Positions 48,376-60,778 of a DNA stretch of 64,000 nucleotides are shown piece after piece (the stretch's first letter is position 1; the number at the start of each line of letters is the position of its first letter). Under the pieces are notes generated by a model that saw nothing but the letters and a program-made list of their open reading frames with translations, ran no database searches and was not told where the DNA came from. The stretch comes from Bondarzewia mesenterica (lineage: Eukaryota; Basidiomycota; Agaricomycetes; Russulales; Bondarzewiaceae). Made by a program: the position numbers and the translations under genes. The stretch covers positions 66,595 to 130,594 of the forward strand of contig SGPL01000011.1 of the NCBI GenBank assembly GCA_004802705.1, in the 5' to 3' direction.

Positions 48376-48806
48376 ACGAACGGTTGATAGGGTTCTTATC
48401 GTAGCCTTTGATTTGGTCCTAATTGTTTTTGGAGATTTGATGATGATGATGATGAACTTGAAGCACGGTATTCAAGCAATCACTTGTACATTTTCATCAC
48501 GTCTCTTTGGAAATTTGTATCGACTTTAAAGACGTGATCTCTCCGAGTGAGTGGAGGGCGAGTTGAGGTCGTGAGTTGCGCTTCAACCTGTCCTCGCAAT
48601 GACAAAGGTTTTTTGCGACGGCCCAGAAGCTCTCCTCCCCCCATGCTCATAATAACCTACTGCTAACTTAGCTGTGATGTAACACACGCCCACACAACTG
48701 CCATGCCCTTCTCCACTTGGGCCGGGCCCCAGTGTTCACTATATCCTTCATTCTGCATTGTTCGATCAACAATTGTATGCGGGAAAGTGCATGTACTTCC
48801 TAGCCC
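48376..48806. other. Intergenic between convergent genes
   Basis: 3' flanks of the permease and the SprT-like gene. An ATG trinucleotide repeat (about 48440-48455) is in the permease 3' flank. No gene is seen. Confidence 0.5.
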
Positions 48807-51056
48807 TCAAGACGCAGCCCACCTACCGTCCCCACTAGTACCTCTATCTCCAAATTGACGTCCACGTCTGTGCGCGGAAGGGAGCGCGGCGAATCTTCAT
48901 AAGAACAACATAAGCATGATTTTGCCTTGTTGTTTTTGAATGAGTGCAGAAGGGCCAAAACGTACCGCGCGCTGTGCCCGCAGCGAGCCTACTACCCGTC
49001 TTGGACTTTGGCGTCTGCGTCTTGGTCCCGCGGACAGGAAATAGAGCTTCAAGTTTTCCTATCTTGCAGGCGCCGCACACTATAGTGTTGGTCCAAGAAT
49101 GCAGATGAGAGCCTGCGTCAAAGAGAGGAGGAACAACAAATACGCACCGACTGCGTCAGGTCGGATGGACTTGCTGAAACGGCCGTATCTATTCATAAAT
49201 GGTATACGGTGAACATTGAATAAAACTAGGTTCATGTGGGACGTAAGATGTGTACACTTTGGCACAGTTCCCGCATTCTTTGGTATAAGCAGGATCAGTG
49301 GACGGATAAGCACGGAAAATGGGCGGAGCACTCACTCCACTGGTACGGATACGAGATTTCATAGTCATGTCTGGTCTGAAAAATCAAGGGGAAGTGAGAC
49401 TGGAGAACTTGGGTTGACTGGTGAGTAGAAGTGCGCACAGAGATTTCGACCTCGGGTCTCTTGCGCATCACCCTCGCTGCCCTACGAGTGATGTCTGAGA
49501 GTCTGCAACAGGAAAAAAAAGCTGAGTGACTACCATGACTTCCAGACCTTCCCGTGCCCCTCCTTCGGATCCTTGTTGATAATCCAGCAAGCTAGATGGC
49601 ACATTTCGTGCGAGAGGGTATTTCGAATGCGTTCTGTGCAAAGGCGAGGTTCAATCAATCCAAGAATGCAGGGACGCGTGGGGATCTCGTCTTGCCTTCA
49701 CAGTCCAAAACCTTTGTCGCCAACTCGATTTCCGTCGTCTGTACGCCGTCCTTCGACCTATGGTTCTTTCTATCAGCCATCAGGCGCGTCAAGACTATTA
49801 AAGAAACTGACTTATGCCACTTCGCACGGCCTGCAGTCGTGAGCAGCCGCTTGCTCCAAACGAGTTTCGTGCCATGGGGCAATTCGTCATCGAAGACTAC
49901 GCGGTTGAGGTCCTCAAACAGGTCTTGTGCGTAAGCCTCCAATCGGGCTTGAGCCGCAAGCGCGACTGCTTTCTTAGAGGTACGGGGAGTGCGCGGGAAT
50001 TTGGCGGGCGTGCGAGGTTTAACTGGAGTTGAAGGAATAGTGGGGAGGGTAGTTCGAAGTGTGAGCGGAGTATTAATTTTACCCAGAAGGGTTTCGGGGG
50101 TGGGATCGGCAAGGAGAGATTCGACTTCATCAGAAGAAGATAGTTGAGAAGCGGGACGAAGCCTAATGCATGCTCTAGAATGCTGAGGAAGGCGACTTGG
50201 TCCGACGAGCGAAGATGGCAGGGGACGTCGAGGCGCAGGCCGTATGGCTGATTTCGGTTCGTCTCTGCAGAGGTGATTTGCGGCATTCAAATGAAGAAAT
50301 CAGAAGAATAGAGTCAACTTACAAAGTCAAAATTGCGCCATCGTCAGTGTCGCTCAGGTCGCTATAAAGAGAAACTGGTCCATCCGGCTGGCATTTGGCT
50401 ATTGTAGGAATGGGGTGAGTCGTTTCCTCTTCGTGTTGTTCTTCTGAGCCAGAACTGTCACTGATTTCTATGATCTCTATCTCGGTCTTTCTTGGGCTAT
50501 GTGCATCACCGTCTGAGGAGTCTGAACTGTAGATGATGCGACGTGAGCGATGACTCTTAGTATAGTCTATATGAGTCGCGGTTTTGCTTGCGCTGAGAAA
50601 ATAAGCACGCCGTTGGCAATAGATTAGGGAGGTTATAACAAATGAACGAGGAAGTTTAAACATAGGAAGTATACCTCGGGCGTGAGTCCCTGTGTTCTTG
50701 AACAGGCCCAGAAACATTGTAAGGTTCCCCTCCGCAAAAAAAGATCGAGTGTAAGTTAGCTGAGTTAGAAGGCTCCGGGAGCTTTGCCTTTGCGCTAACG
50801 GGTCTGGAGACTCCGTGATCAATCCAAGGCTACTTCACAAAGTGTAGCAACTCACGACTCGAACTCGTCTTCGCTGGAGGTGAGCTCAATCACTTCCACA
50901 TTTCTGTTCATGGTGATCTTCTTCCATTTCAGCTTATCCTTGCGCCTGAATTTGATTCAGGAAACACACTCATCGAGCGGCGGAAGCAAATTACCTTGAT
51001 ACCCTTTCTCCCTTACTATCGGGCACGACGAGATCTTCTGTGTTTTGCAAGCTCAT
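48807..51056 (-). CDS. SprT-like metalloprotease, GCNA/ACRC type
   Basis: The gene starts MSLQNTEDLVVPDSKGE and has at least seven exons. The N-terminal half is disordered and acidic, with Val/Ile-rich cores beside acidic serines (VIELTSSEDEFES; IEIIEISDSSGSEEQ) that look like SUMO-interaction motifs. The C-terminal SprT domain starts at LFEDLNRVVFDDELP. It has the zinc-binding, catalytic HEMCH in LSHEMCHLACWI (about 49590-49620) and a following Cys-rich zinc ribbon with the pair CGACKIGKLE. GCNA and Spartan proteases cut proteins crosslinked to DNA so that replication can continue; GCNA works with SUMO. The architecture (disordered acidic N-terminus, C-terminal SprT plus zinc ribbon) fits GCNA better than Spartan. 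The last exon's frame, and so the exact stop, is the least certain part. Confidence 0.83.
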
Positions 51057-51742
51057 ATCTTCAGTAATGTTTTCAACTGGGTTGGTGGAGGTTGTGTGGA
51101 GGCTGAAAGATAACGGTAGGATCTGTGCCCCAGAGAGATGACAAGCCAAGTTGAACTTCAACTTTGAAGTGCTGAGAGAGTCAGACTCGACGCGTCTGCT
51201 ACTTAGCAGTCACGCTATCGCGTGTTGATCACGTGATTTCACGTCTCACGACCTGCAAGGTTCTGTAGAGGAAATACCTTCGTATCCCCCGAATATCCCC
51301 TCCATATTATTTATCTATTCATATATACACATTACGATTTTGTCCATACATGTCATGAATCTTGTTTATCTCCGAACACTGAAAGAGTATTTACATGCAT
51401 AAGTGGTGAACCCGTACAGTATTGAATCGCAGCATTCGAACTTCCGGAGCTAGAAGAAAATTGCCTTAGAACTGTGTCGAGTAGTCCAATATTTGTGAGT
51501 ACGGGACCAAGTCTACAAGCACAAAAAATATTTAATTTCTCTGCTACTTCATGTTGATACAGGAGGAAAAACAAACGATTCTAAGTACGAGTGACTTTTC
51601 TTTGAAATGATGGCACAACGGAGTGGAAATGAGCGTGTCGGGAGTGGACCGGCACAAATTCAAACCCCGCTGACCGGCTTGAGCCGACGTCTGAACATAG
51701 CTGGTCAATCAAAACAATTTCTCCAAACATTTCTCTCCTCCG
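51057..51742. other. Divergent intergenic region between the SprT-like gene and QCR2
   Basis: Shared upstream region of two diverging genes. No further gene, RNA or repeat is recognised. Confidence 0.5.
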
Positions 51743-53478
51743 ATGCTTCGAGCAACACGCTTAGCACGCTCAGCAACTCGCGGATTTGCGACAGTCGTCG
51801 ACGCCGCAGGTGGTGCAAAGGTCTCTGCTGTCGACAATGGCCAGCCCACGTCGTCCGTGACCGTGCTCTTGAAGGCGGGGAGCAGGTACGAGCAGAAACC
51901 AGGTGTCGCGCACGTCCTTTCGAATTTCGCGTTCAAGGTGCGTATTTTGAGCTCTTGATTCTCCTAGGAGAGATAGTGGGGCTGTAGGGAGATCGGGGCT
52001 AGGTTCTGCCAGTTGGCTTTGACAGCGTGGAGGGTGCTGTCGGAGTAAGCCCGAGTCACAGCAAACGCGTTCCGAGAGTATCATAACGCTGAGCATCCCA
52101 TCACTCAGCTACAAAATCGCTTTCCGTGCTGCCTCTCGTTCACTCAGCATCCAGCACTCTTAATGGAGGGTGTCTCGCAAGCAGGCTCTTAGAACTATTT
52201 TGTATGACGCGCATGCAATTTACATCTCATCCTTTCATCTGCGTCGAAGGTATGAAGGGTGCTGACTTGGATATATTAGAGCACTGGCAAACGTTCAGCT
52301 CTCGGTACCGTCCGTGAAGCCGAACTATATGGCGGCGTCCTCTCCTCAACCCTCTCCCGGGAACATCTTGCTGTGACTGCTGAGTTCCTCCGCGGCGACG
52401 AGTGCGTGTTCGCCCTTGTTTTTAACGCGTCATCTCACTCCTCGCAGGTCCTTCTTCATTGATGTTCTCGCCTCCTTCCTCACTTCCCCCAAATTTACCC
52501 GCTACGAGCTCACCGAGTACGTGCTTCCCTCTGTGCTCGCCGAGTCCGCCGCCGCCTCCCAAACGGCATCAACGCAAGCCCTTGAGCTCGCACATGCGCT
52601 TGCGTTCCGCAACGGCCTTGGTTACTCTCTTTTCGCCGATGCGGAACGCACTGGCGACATTACCTCGGAGGATGTGCATGGATTCCAGGCCCAAGCTGTC
52701 GGCGACCTGAGCAACATTGCCATCCTCGGCACCGGCATCTCTTCTGAAGCTCTCGCCACTCTTTTTGAGAAGAGCTTTGCTGCCTACAAGCCTGCCGCCC
52801 CTGCGGCCACTGTCGCATCGCCGAAGTCAGTCTATCATGGCGGCGCTACCCGCGTCTCGAGCGCACATGGCCCACAAACGTTGTTTATAGGTTTCGGCGC
52901 GGCCTCCGCAAGCCCCGCATTGCACGCGCTCTCTGCACACCTTTCTCCCGTCCCCGCACTGAAGTGGGCTTCCGGTGCCTCCCCGCTCGCGTCTGTGCTC
53001 CCCGAGGGCGTCAGCGCACGCACCGTGGTCCTGCCTTACTCGGATGCCGCTCTCTTCGGATTGCTCGTCGAGGGCGCGGATGCCAAGGCCGTGGGACAAG
53101 CTGCTAAGGCTGCTGTTGATGTACTGAAGACCGCCGCTGGCGGTTCTGTCGCGAAGGAGGAAGTTACGCGCTCTGTTGCTCGTGCTCGATTCGGTATTGC
53201 CGCAGGTGTGGAGGCTCGTGACGGCTTCGTTGGTAACCTTGGTCCCAAAGTGTTGGCGGGTGAGCAGGCGAGCGTGCAGTCGACGCTCGAGGCCTTCGAG
53301 TCCGTCAACGGTGCCTCGCTGTCCAAGGTGCGTTCGCATAACATGGCTTTTGTTCTGATCGATCGCTGATTGAGCCTGACAGATGGCATCTGAGCTCCTC
53401 AAGAGCAAGCCGACACTTGTCGCCATTGGGGATGTGTACGCCCTTCCTCACGGCGATGAGATCGGCCTCAGCGCGTAG
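51743..53478 (+). CDS. QCR2: Ubiquinol-cytochrome c reductase core protein 2 (QCR2)
   Basis: Core subunit of respiratory complex III on the matrix side, of the M16 (processing-peptidase) fold but without the zinc motif. The targeting sequence MLRATRLARSATRGFATVVDA precedes VTVLLKAGSRYEQKPGVAHVL. Further blocks are ALGTVREAELYGGVLSSTLS, FTRYELTEYVLPSVLAESA and, at the end, LLKSKPTLVAIGDVYALPHG. No HxxEH zinc site is seen, as expected for core 2. Exons are 51743-51937, then from 52280, with a final exon ending at the TAG at 53478. The first intron (51938-52279, 342 nt) is about six times longer than its neighbours. The gene diverges from the SprT-like gene and is followed by TDP1 in the same direction. 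Confidence 0.9.
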
Positions 53479-53870
53479 AGATAGACCATTGTTGCTCAAA
53501 ATTCTATTGCTATCTGGGAGACAGCCAGATTTCTTTCTCCCTTTGTGTTGCGTTTGTGAAAGAAAGTGCTTTGTTGAGATTGAGGAAGGCAGAAGCTTGT
53601 GTGATAGACCGTAGGCCTTCGGAATAATGCATAAGGAACGTTTGTATGCAGGGCATTCAATATTCAATATTCAATGCTCAGATGCGTCGCGCACGTGGCC
53701 GCTCTTTATTTGTATGTAAGGATGCGCGCGTCTGCGCGCGTGCTCGATACAGACCTGTTCGCGCTCTGTTCGTGACAATACCTTTGTGTTCCTTCTTCGC
53801 GACGCAATCGCCAGTAGGCTCAGGGCTCGTCACAATTCATCAATACAGTTTCAACAGTATCGCATCCACA
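53479..53870. other. Intergenic between QCR2 and TDP1
   Basis: QCR2 3' flank and TDP1 promoter; the motif attcaat is repeated three times near 53655-53678. No gene is seen. Confidence 0.5.
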
Positions 53871-56513
53871 ATGTCAGACGACGAAAATATTGCAAGGTTT
53901 CTATCCTCAGTCACTGCCTGATCTGCTGTTTTTGATCAATCCTCAACTATGGCACCCAGAGCTATCGCGCTCAGTTTGCAGGATCCATCTTTCGGTAATT
54001 CTCGATCGACCAATCGAATTGATACAAGCGCCACCGCCAACGATAATGACGAAGAAGCTCAGTTTCAGGCTGATCTACAACGAGCACTAGAGGCGTCTAG
54101 AGAAGAGACACCTAGGACACGGCCTGTAGCATCTCGTGCCGCATCGTCAGTTGCCTCTTCATCAAGACACACACCTCAAACTTCCACTCAAACCCGAGAG
54201 GAAAGCTCTTCGGCGTCATCTTTCTTATCCGAGCGTGCACAGCTTGAACGAGCACGTCTGGAACGCCAAAAACGCTTGCGGGGAGATACTGAGCAAGAGG
54301 GTGATGGTGCAAACAGCAGTGGGTACGCCGGGGAGCCACCACGTAAACGGCTGAATACGACGAACTCTCCACGTTCTTCCAGAGAGGAGTCACAGCCGAG
54401 CACCTCATCTTATAACACTCCGCCGGTGGCACGAGCTCGACTAGGGACTGAAAAAAGCTGCAGAAGGTGGTGTATTCTGGGACGGAGAGGTAAGACAGAC
54501 GGCGAACAAGCATGTTGAGAAAGGGAAGAATGGTGAGGACGGGAAACCGGTGTGGAGGTTGTCTGAGATAATAGGCGATGTGAGTTGCTTCTTGTGACTT
54601 CGTGGGATCCACGAGGTGTGCTAACTGAAACCAGAAATCGCAATTGTCTCTGGCGATCATTTCAACTTATGCGCATGATGTTCAATGGATATACCAGTTT
54701 TTCGACCATTCGACCCCTGTCGTTCTAGTGACTCAGCCATCGCAGTCTGACAACGGCAACCCAACCGTGAAGCAGATTTTACCGAATTGGATACGAGTGA
54801 CTCCATTTCTTCGTGGTGGACGTGGAGTGGTGCATATGAAGGTGCGTTTTAATCACACATTTGAAAATTAGCACCCAATTTACCTCCACTGTTCACGCTG
54901 TCAGTTTTTCCTTGTATGTCTGACCTCCTACATCCGGCGAGGCCTTGATCCTAACTAATATTTACACTCGGTTTTAGCTCTTTTATAAATCCGGTCGCCT
55001 TCGCATAGGCATCTCTACGGCGAATCTGGTCGATTTCGACTGGCGTGANATTGAAAATGTATCTTGTTATCCTTTTTTGTTGGTTTCACTTGTACTTGAA
55101 TTTTTTTTCAGACCNTATGGGTTCAAGATNTTCCTCGCCGTCCATCTCCTATACCGCATGATCCTAAGGCTTCCGACTTTCCGGCTACATTCGAGTTTGT
55201 GCTGAAAGCATTGAATATATCTCCTGCGCTCATCAGCTTCGTACACAATGACGTGCGTTTTCCCATCCGCCTGTTCAAAGACAAATGATCTGCTGACTTC
55301 ATTCCGATCGGGTTTCTTTTTGGCACCCACTCACATATTAGCATCCAACAATCCCTCTGGCATCAACACATCCTGGCACGCTACGGACTATCTGGGACTT
55401 TTCCCGCATACGCGCAAAGCTNGTCCCTAGCATAGCAGGGAAACATGAGGGATGGCCCAACGTAATAAAGACAGGACATATGGCGCTGATGAAGTCCGTG
55501 CGCGAGATAGGAGCTGATGCGTGTAGACCGCGCAGAGTTGTAATTGAGTATCAAGTACGTATCACGGTCTCTACGAAATATTTCTGTTACTCATTTGCCC
55601 TCATTCATGTAAAGGGTTCTTCGATTGGAACATACACCACCCAATGGCTTAATGAGTTTTATGGCTCCGCTTCTGGCGAAAGTCCCGAGAAATGGCTCGA
55701 CGAGCCCAAATCAAAGCGTACGAAGTTGCCATGGCCGCGAGTGAGTATTCTTTTTCCTACCGCTGAGTGGGTGCGTAGGAGCGTTCTCGGAGAAAGAGTC
55801 AGTCTTCTGCTCGCTGTAATAATTTTTGGAGTCGAGGCTAAGANACCTTNTTTGCAAAAGGGTGGTGGAACAATGTTCTGTAGACGAAGCCAATGGGAGG
55901 GAGCCAAGTTTCCGCGCGAGTTGTTCAGACAGTCTAGGAGTAAGAGGGGCAGAGTTCTGATGCATAGCAAGGTAAGTCAATCTGCTGCGCGTTCCTCCCN
56001 NAATCACTGCAGCTGTAGTGTTTTTGCTTTCTTTTGAACAGATGATTATCGCAACCTTTGAGGAATCTGGCGCCTCAGGAGAAGCATCTGACTCGGACAC
56101 AGAGACTGAATCAGATGACGACATTGAGGTCGTTGATGAGAAGGGAAAGGAAANNAAGCGAGTACTCGGGTGGACTTATGTAGGCTCGCACAACTTCACA
56201 GCTTCTGCATGGGGGACGTTATCCGGCTCGGGNTTTACACCCNTACTGAACGTGCGTCTCATANTCCTNGTGCATCGCGCGCNATGTCAAGCTCACTCAA
56301 CAANACAATGCAGGTCACAAATTATGAGCTCGGNATTGTGCTTCCGCTGCATAGCGAATCGGAGATAGAGCGGATGTCATGCTTCGAACGGCCGCCGAAG
56401 AAATANAGCAGTCGGGACCTACCTTGGGTACGTTTATTCACTGTCACGTGTAGCGCATCTCATCNANCATCTGACAGATGCAGGATGAAAGTACTGNGTT
56501 CAATGACGGATGA
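53871..56513 (+). CDS. TDP1: Tyrosyl-DNA phosphodiesterase 1 with N-terminal ubiquitin-interacting motifs
   Basis: TDP1 removes topoisomerase I peptides and other adducts from DNA 3' ends in the nucleus. Exon 1 (53871-53896) joins over a 63-nt intron to give MSDDENIARAIALSLQD, a ubiquitin-interacting-motif-like helix; a second candidate is QFQADLQRALEASREE. A Ser-rich linker follows. The catalytic core begins at SLAIISTYAHDVQWI. The first HKD motif lies in VVHMK joined to FFLLFYKSGRLRIGISTANLV. The second is MHSKMIIATFEES together with YVGSHNFTASAWG. An acidic insert (DSDTETESDDDIEVVDE) separates His-Lys from Asn of the second motif. The last exon is short (MQDEST to FNDG). Several Ns (55049 onward) blur single residues. 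The model keeps frame where the Ns are treated as real bases. Confidence 0.85.
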
Positions 56514-58304
56514 GTGTAGGGCACAAGAAATACAGTTTTCATGTGCTCAAGAGACTCTTTGCGATGAATTTGATCCACCTCCTTTGCCCTCGAATATGTT
56601 TCAAGTCANTTTATTTACATGTCATCAAGACAAAGCACACCTTCNCACCTTACGTTAAATGCTCCAACAAGACCATCATCACTTCAGCGTTGTTCCGGTA
56701 TCACAGAACCANGAACTGGCTTTGATGTGGGGTGGGATGGGCGTGGCCGCTCTCTCTNAGTGNTCTTATTTCCAGCTGGGTNGTTAAAGCGGAAAAGATC
56801 TCCNGNCAACGTGTGTGCTATGAGANGTTCTNTATGCGGATCAACGATCGTACACTCTCACGCAACGGCATAATGGTTGCTCACTGACTGANGAAGAAGC
56901 GACAGTGATGACGGAGAAAATGGAATCTACCAGGAGAAAGAGCCCAAAAGTCACTGCCCGAATATGGGCCCNAGNAACGATAGCGGAGAACAGNTGATGC
57001 TCGTCCACTTCAGCCCGCAGTCGATGCACAGTGCGCCGCAGGCTCCGCCCCTGTTAGTGTCCATCAGTACGACTGGATTCGAAATNGTGAATCTCNCCTC
57101 TCAAGCAAAAGAGGAGAGGACGTCAGACATCTGGACAAGGCTTGACGTGATGCCTAGTATATACGCATGGCGATACGTTCATTATGGATCGAAATGNCTT
57201 TGGAAGATCATGTCGATGTTCTGGGCGATACGACCTATGTGTACATGAACGCGTAATGATGACCCACACGGCATCAAACCATTCATCAGCGTGTTGCGCA
57301 CGGTCAAGACAAGTAGCGGCGCAAGATNCAAACGGCTTTGGGTAAGAGAGGAATGGAGAAGAAGCCAGAGCATAGAAGGCTCCTCGATCTGGCCCGGTCA
57401 CTATCACGGAAAACTCCCGACGTCGACTTGATCCGGAGCAATCTACCGGAAGTATCNTAATTCTGTGACTATCGTTTGGCANAGTGAAGGTGAGTCGGGC
57501 ATTCNAGTAGAATGGGGAACGCGCGGAATCAGTTGTTGCGANCGGGTGCAGAAAGTGAATGGGTAACAAAAAAATAGGAGGTCGGAAGCAAATGACAACG
57601 CTGCCCAATGCGGAAGGTCTCCAAGTTGCGACTCGCNCAGGACCCCAAAAGCAGCGAATGGGGTACTTGCTACTAGGTACGATCCCGGATTTCACCCTTG
57701 TTTGACTCGAAAATTCATGTCATCAATTCGCGTTCATTTCCATCGTGACGGGATGACAGGCCTGCTGAAGCGCTTGAGCACGGACCACATGATGAGCAGG
57801 AGGCGATAGACTTTCAACTGGGAAGGGGCTATGTAAAATGTACGCGACACGTCCCAGTATGGGTCCTTGTGGGCTCCTGCCTCCTGCGGCTGAAATCCAG
57901 ATTAATTAGCTGGGTTAGTGGGTTCTTCACTGTCGATAAGTCGTCTNTTCCTTCTGCGCATCTCAGTGGGACCGGGCCGCCTGAGATTCCGTCTGACTNT
58001 GTTTTTATTTTTTATGTTTTGTTCTGTGTGAGCAGGGATCGCGGCTGGGCGCAGGGCGGCGGACTCTCTANGTACTCCGCCCCCCTTCGCTGACTTTCGA
58101 ACTGGCGCACACGCTTCGCCCGTCGCCTTGTCTTGCCCTTTTTTTGTNTCCCGAGTCGGCCAGCCTCCCACCGCCCGCATGCTCGCTGAGCTGCCTCTAC
58201 TCCGACCNAATAAAACCCTCCGTGCCCCCCTTTTTCTTTTGATCTCTCTTTCCCTTTCCTTCCTTCACGATCTTTTCATTNATATCTCTCTACCCTTCGA
58301 CCCA
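56514..58304. other. Low-quality region without supported gene
   Basis: Many single Ns. A plus-strand stretch near 56885-56990 reads weakly like protein (EEATVMTEKMESTRRKSPK) but cannot be joined to neighbours. The final ~200 nt are CT-rich and look like the leader of the methyltransferase gene. Confidence 0.4.
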
Positions 58305-60124
58305 ATGGCTATTGAACTCCATGACAGCATTGATATCGCAGAGGAACAGTTCTATTTCGGCCGCGACCGCAGCAGCATACATCTCAACTTGCAAACGGAG
58401 GATATCTCCTTCCCTCTCGACTATATTAACCCCAGCTTTCCCCCTCTCAGTCACCTCCCCCACTCAGCTTCAAACGGCGTCCACATCAATGGNATCAACG
58501 ACGGACACGGCCCTACCGGCCACACTATGCAGACCAATGGCCACTCNTACGTGACTCTCCCCGCTGGAAACGGTGATGTCAACAGCATGANCGTGGANCC
58601 CATCAGCAATGGCGAGTCCGATGACGAGATGGACGACGCCGCCTCCGCCACTTCTTCCGACGTGACCGAAGTTGGTCTCGACGACATTAGTGGGTCCTTT
58701 TCGGAGCATAACAATAGACTCTTCCATTCCCATGGTACTTCCATGTACCCCTTGCCCGTAGATGGCGACGAGTGGAAAGTAAGTCCTGTTCAAACTCGGC
58801 GAGGTGTCTTCTGATATTGTCGCAGCGCCTCGACGCAGAGTATGCGGCCATACGCGTCCTGCTCGGCAACCACGTCCAGTCTCCTATCAATGAATTCCTC
58901 GCGCAGAATTCCACCGCCACGAGACAGAAGAGGGTAGTGGATCTGTGCACTGGCACGGGGACATGGTACGTGCACGACCTTTCTCTCCCATCCCCGCACC
59001 GCCTGCGTAACCTGCAGATCTCGCTCATTTTGACTTTCAACCCTGGTTCATCTCTTCGGGTACCGTGACTCATGCGTCCTGTTATGTACAAAGGGTCTTA
59101 GACATGGCTCGCCAGTTCGAGCATGTCCAATTTCGCGGGCTCGATCTCGGTACGTTTCCTCGCCTTCTTCCATCATCGTCGCCCGCCCCACCTGCCAATC
59201 TATCCCCGACTCTCTATTGTTGCACATCGGCATGCGCACCTTTGTGCCGTAACCTCATAACATCATTGTCGCCCAAACAACCGTGCTCAAACTCTCTTTT
59301 TAATCTTATCCTCTCCAAAATTACATTCGGACCCGGTACACCCCACTCACGGCCACGCCTTTCTTCCTAGCGCCCATCGCGACCAGATACCCTCCGGAGA
59401 ACGTCCGATTCGAGTTAGCAGATGTAACAAAGGGTCTTCGTTTTGCGGACAGCTCGGTCGACGTTGTGAACGCGCGGCACACCATGCTTGGGGTCAGTCG
59501 CCCTCACCTCGTCTCAGCGTCCGACGACACTGACAATGCTTCGTTGAACAGTACAACGACTACCCTCGCATGCTCAGCGAGGCTGCGCGCATCTTACGTC
59601 CGGGCGGGCTATTCCTCGCTTGCGAATGGGGACCCTACCCCGCGCTCCACCCCGCACACCCCTACTTCGTAGACCCGACATCTTACCTCCCGTACGCAAC
59701 ACAGTTCTATTGCACTGTGCGGGATGCCGGGTATGGACCTGTATCCCTTGCCGTATACTCATGAATTCCGTCTAACCATAACTTTACACTTACATCCAGC
59801 CTCGAATCCGTCCCTGTTCCGCTTCATATTCCCGACCTCATCCGCGCCACGGGCATGTTCTACGCCCCGACCGAACAGCGCTTTATGATTCCCATCGGCA
59901 GCCCTTACTTCACCCCCACCACGTCCCTCGACGCGGAGACCCAGCGCGGGCTCAGAGTGCTCGCACGCGTGATGCTGCGCAGCGCGGACGGGTATGCGGG
60001 CGCAATGTCTGTGGGCGCGGACGCGAGGGTTGAGCGTGCCCTTGGGAATGCTTATGTCCAAGAAATGATGGAGAAGGAGGGCGTCGTGGGCGTTTGGCAC
60101 ATCATCTGGGCGAAGAAGTTGTAG
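58305..60124 (+). CDS. SAM-dependent methyltransferase, LaeA-like
   Basis: Start MAIELHDSIDIAEEQF, end VVGVWHIIWAKKL. About 150 disordered, Asn/Ser/Asp-rich residues precede a class I methyltransferase domain. Motif I is VVDLCTGTGTW (about 58935-58966, cut by an intron). It continues with VLDMARQFEHVQFRGLDL, then VRFELADVTKGLRFADSSVDVVNARH and RILRPGGLFLACEWGPYP. The C-terminal part (HIPDLIRATGMFYAP) is typical of the fungal Velvet-associated/LaeA-like group. LaeA-type proteins are nuclear regulators of secondary metabolism and development; many basidiomycete relatives have no assigned substrate. At least five introns; small exons around 59100-59460 are hard to place. Ns at several positions in exon 1 affect single residues only. 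Confidence 0.8.
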
Positions 60125-60778
60125 GTTGTACGTGCTGAGTGGGGCAGGAAGGCAAGTGGGTGGGTGGGCATGATGGGCTTATCGAGTGTGTATCCGGCGC
60201 GGGCGTCTGTTTGTGTGATGTCTATATGTGTGTGCGGGCATGATGGTGGTTGTCGGGTGATGGATGCGTGTCTTGTCTGATGGAGTTGTTTCACCGATGA
60301 GGTGGGTGCTTATCCCCGCATAAGGATCGACCTGCATATATAGTTAGGAGTGTAACATTACGAGGAGTTGTTCCTGTGTTATGGGCCACTGACCGTGAGG
60401 ATATGTTTGCTAGTATGTACATATACGATGCATACTGTCGGGTTTGTATTCTCTATGCAATACGCATAAACGCACCGTGCCAGCAGCGTGAATATCTCTC
60501 CTGCGTCATCTAAACCACAGCGAGATTGTACAAATGCACATTGCCGAGCTCGTTTGACGATGTCGCCGGCTTACTCTCACGGCCGTCTGCTTGCAAACTC
60601 GGGGTCGTAACTAGATGTACAAGGAATGGGCATGTTGCATTGCGCCTCGATACAAAAGAAAGGATTGATAACAAGCTGCGACAGATGTACGGGGTAAAAG
60701 TGCAAATAATAGACGCACTTCTATGAGACATACAGTGGTCCAAACACCGCCTATCGCCCACTTACGTTCCTATGTGCT
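60125..60778. other. Intergenic between convergent genes
   Basis: 3' flanks of the methyltransferase and the La gene; a G/T-rich stretch follows the methyltransferase stop. No gene is recognised. Confidence 0.5.

Noticed and set aside
51938..52279. Possible snoRNA in the long QCR2 intron
   Set aside because: No paired C and D boxes or H/ACA hairpin arrangement could be seen.
52827..53426. 199-codon minus-strand frame
   Set aside because: Antisense to the QCR2 main exon, with no family resemblance.
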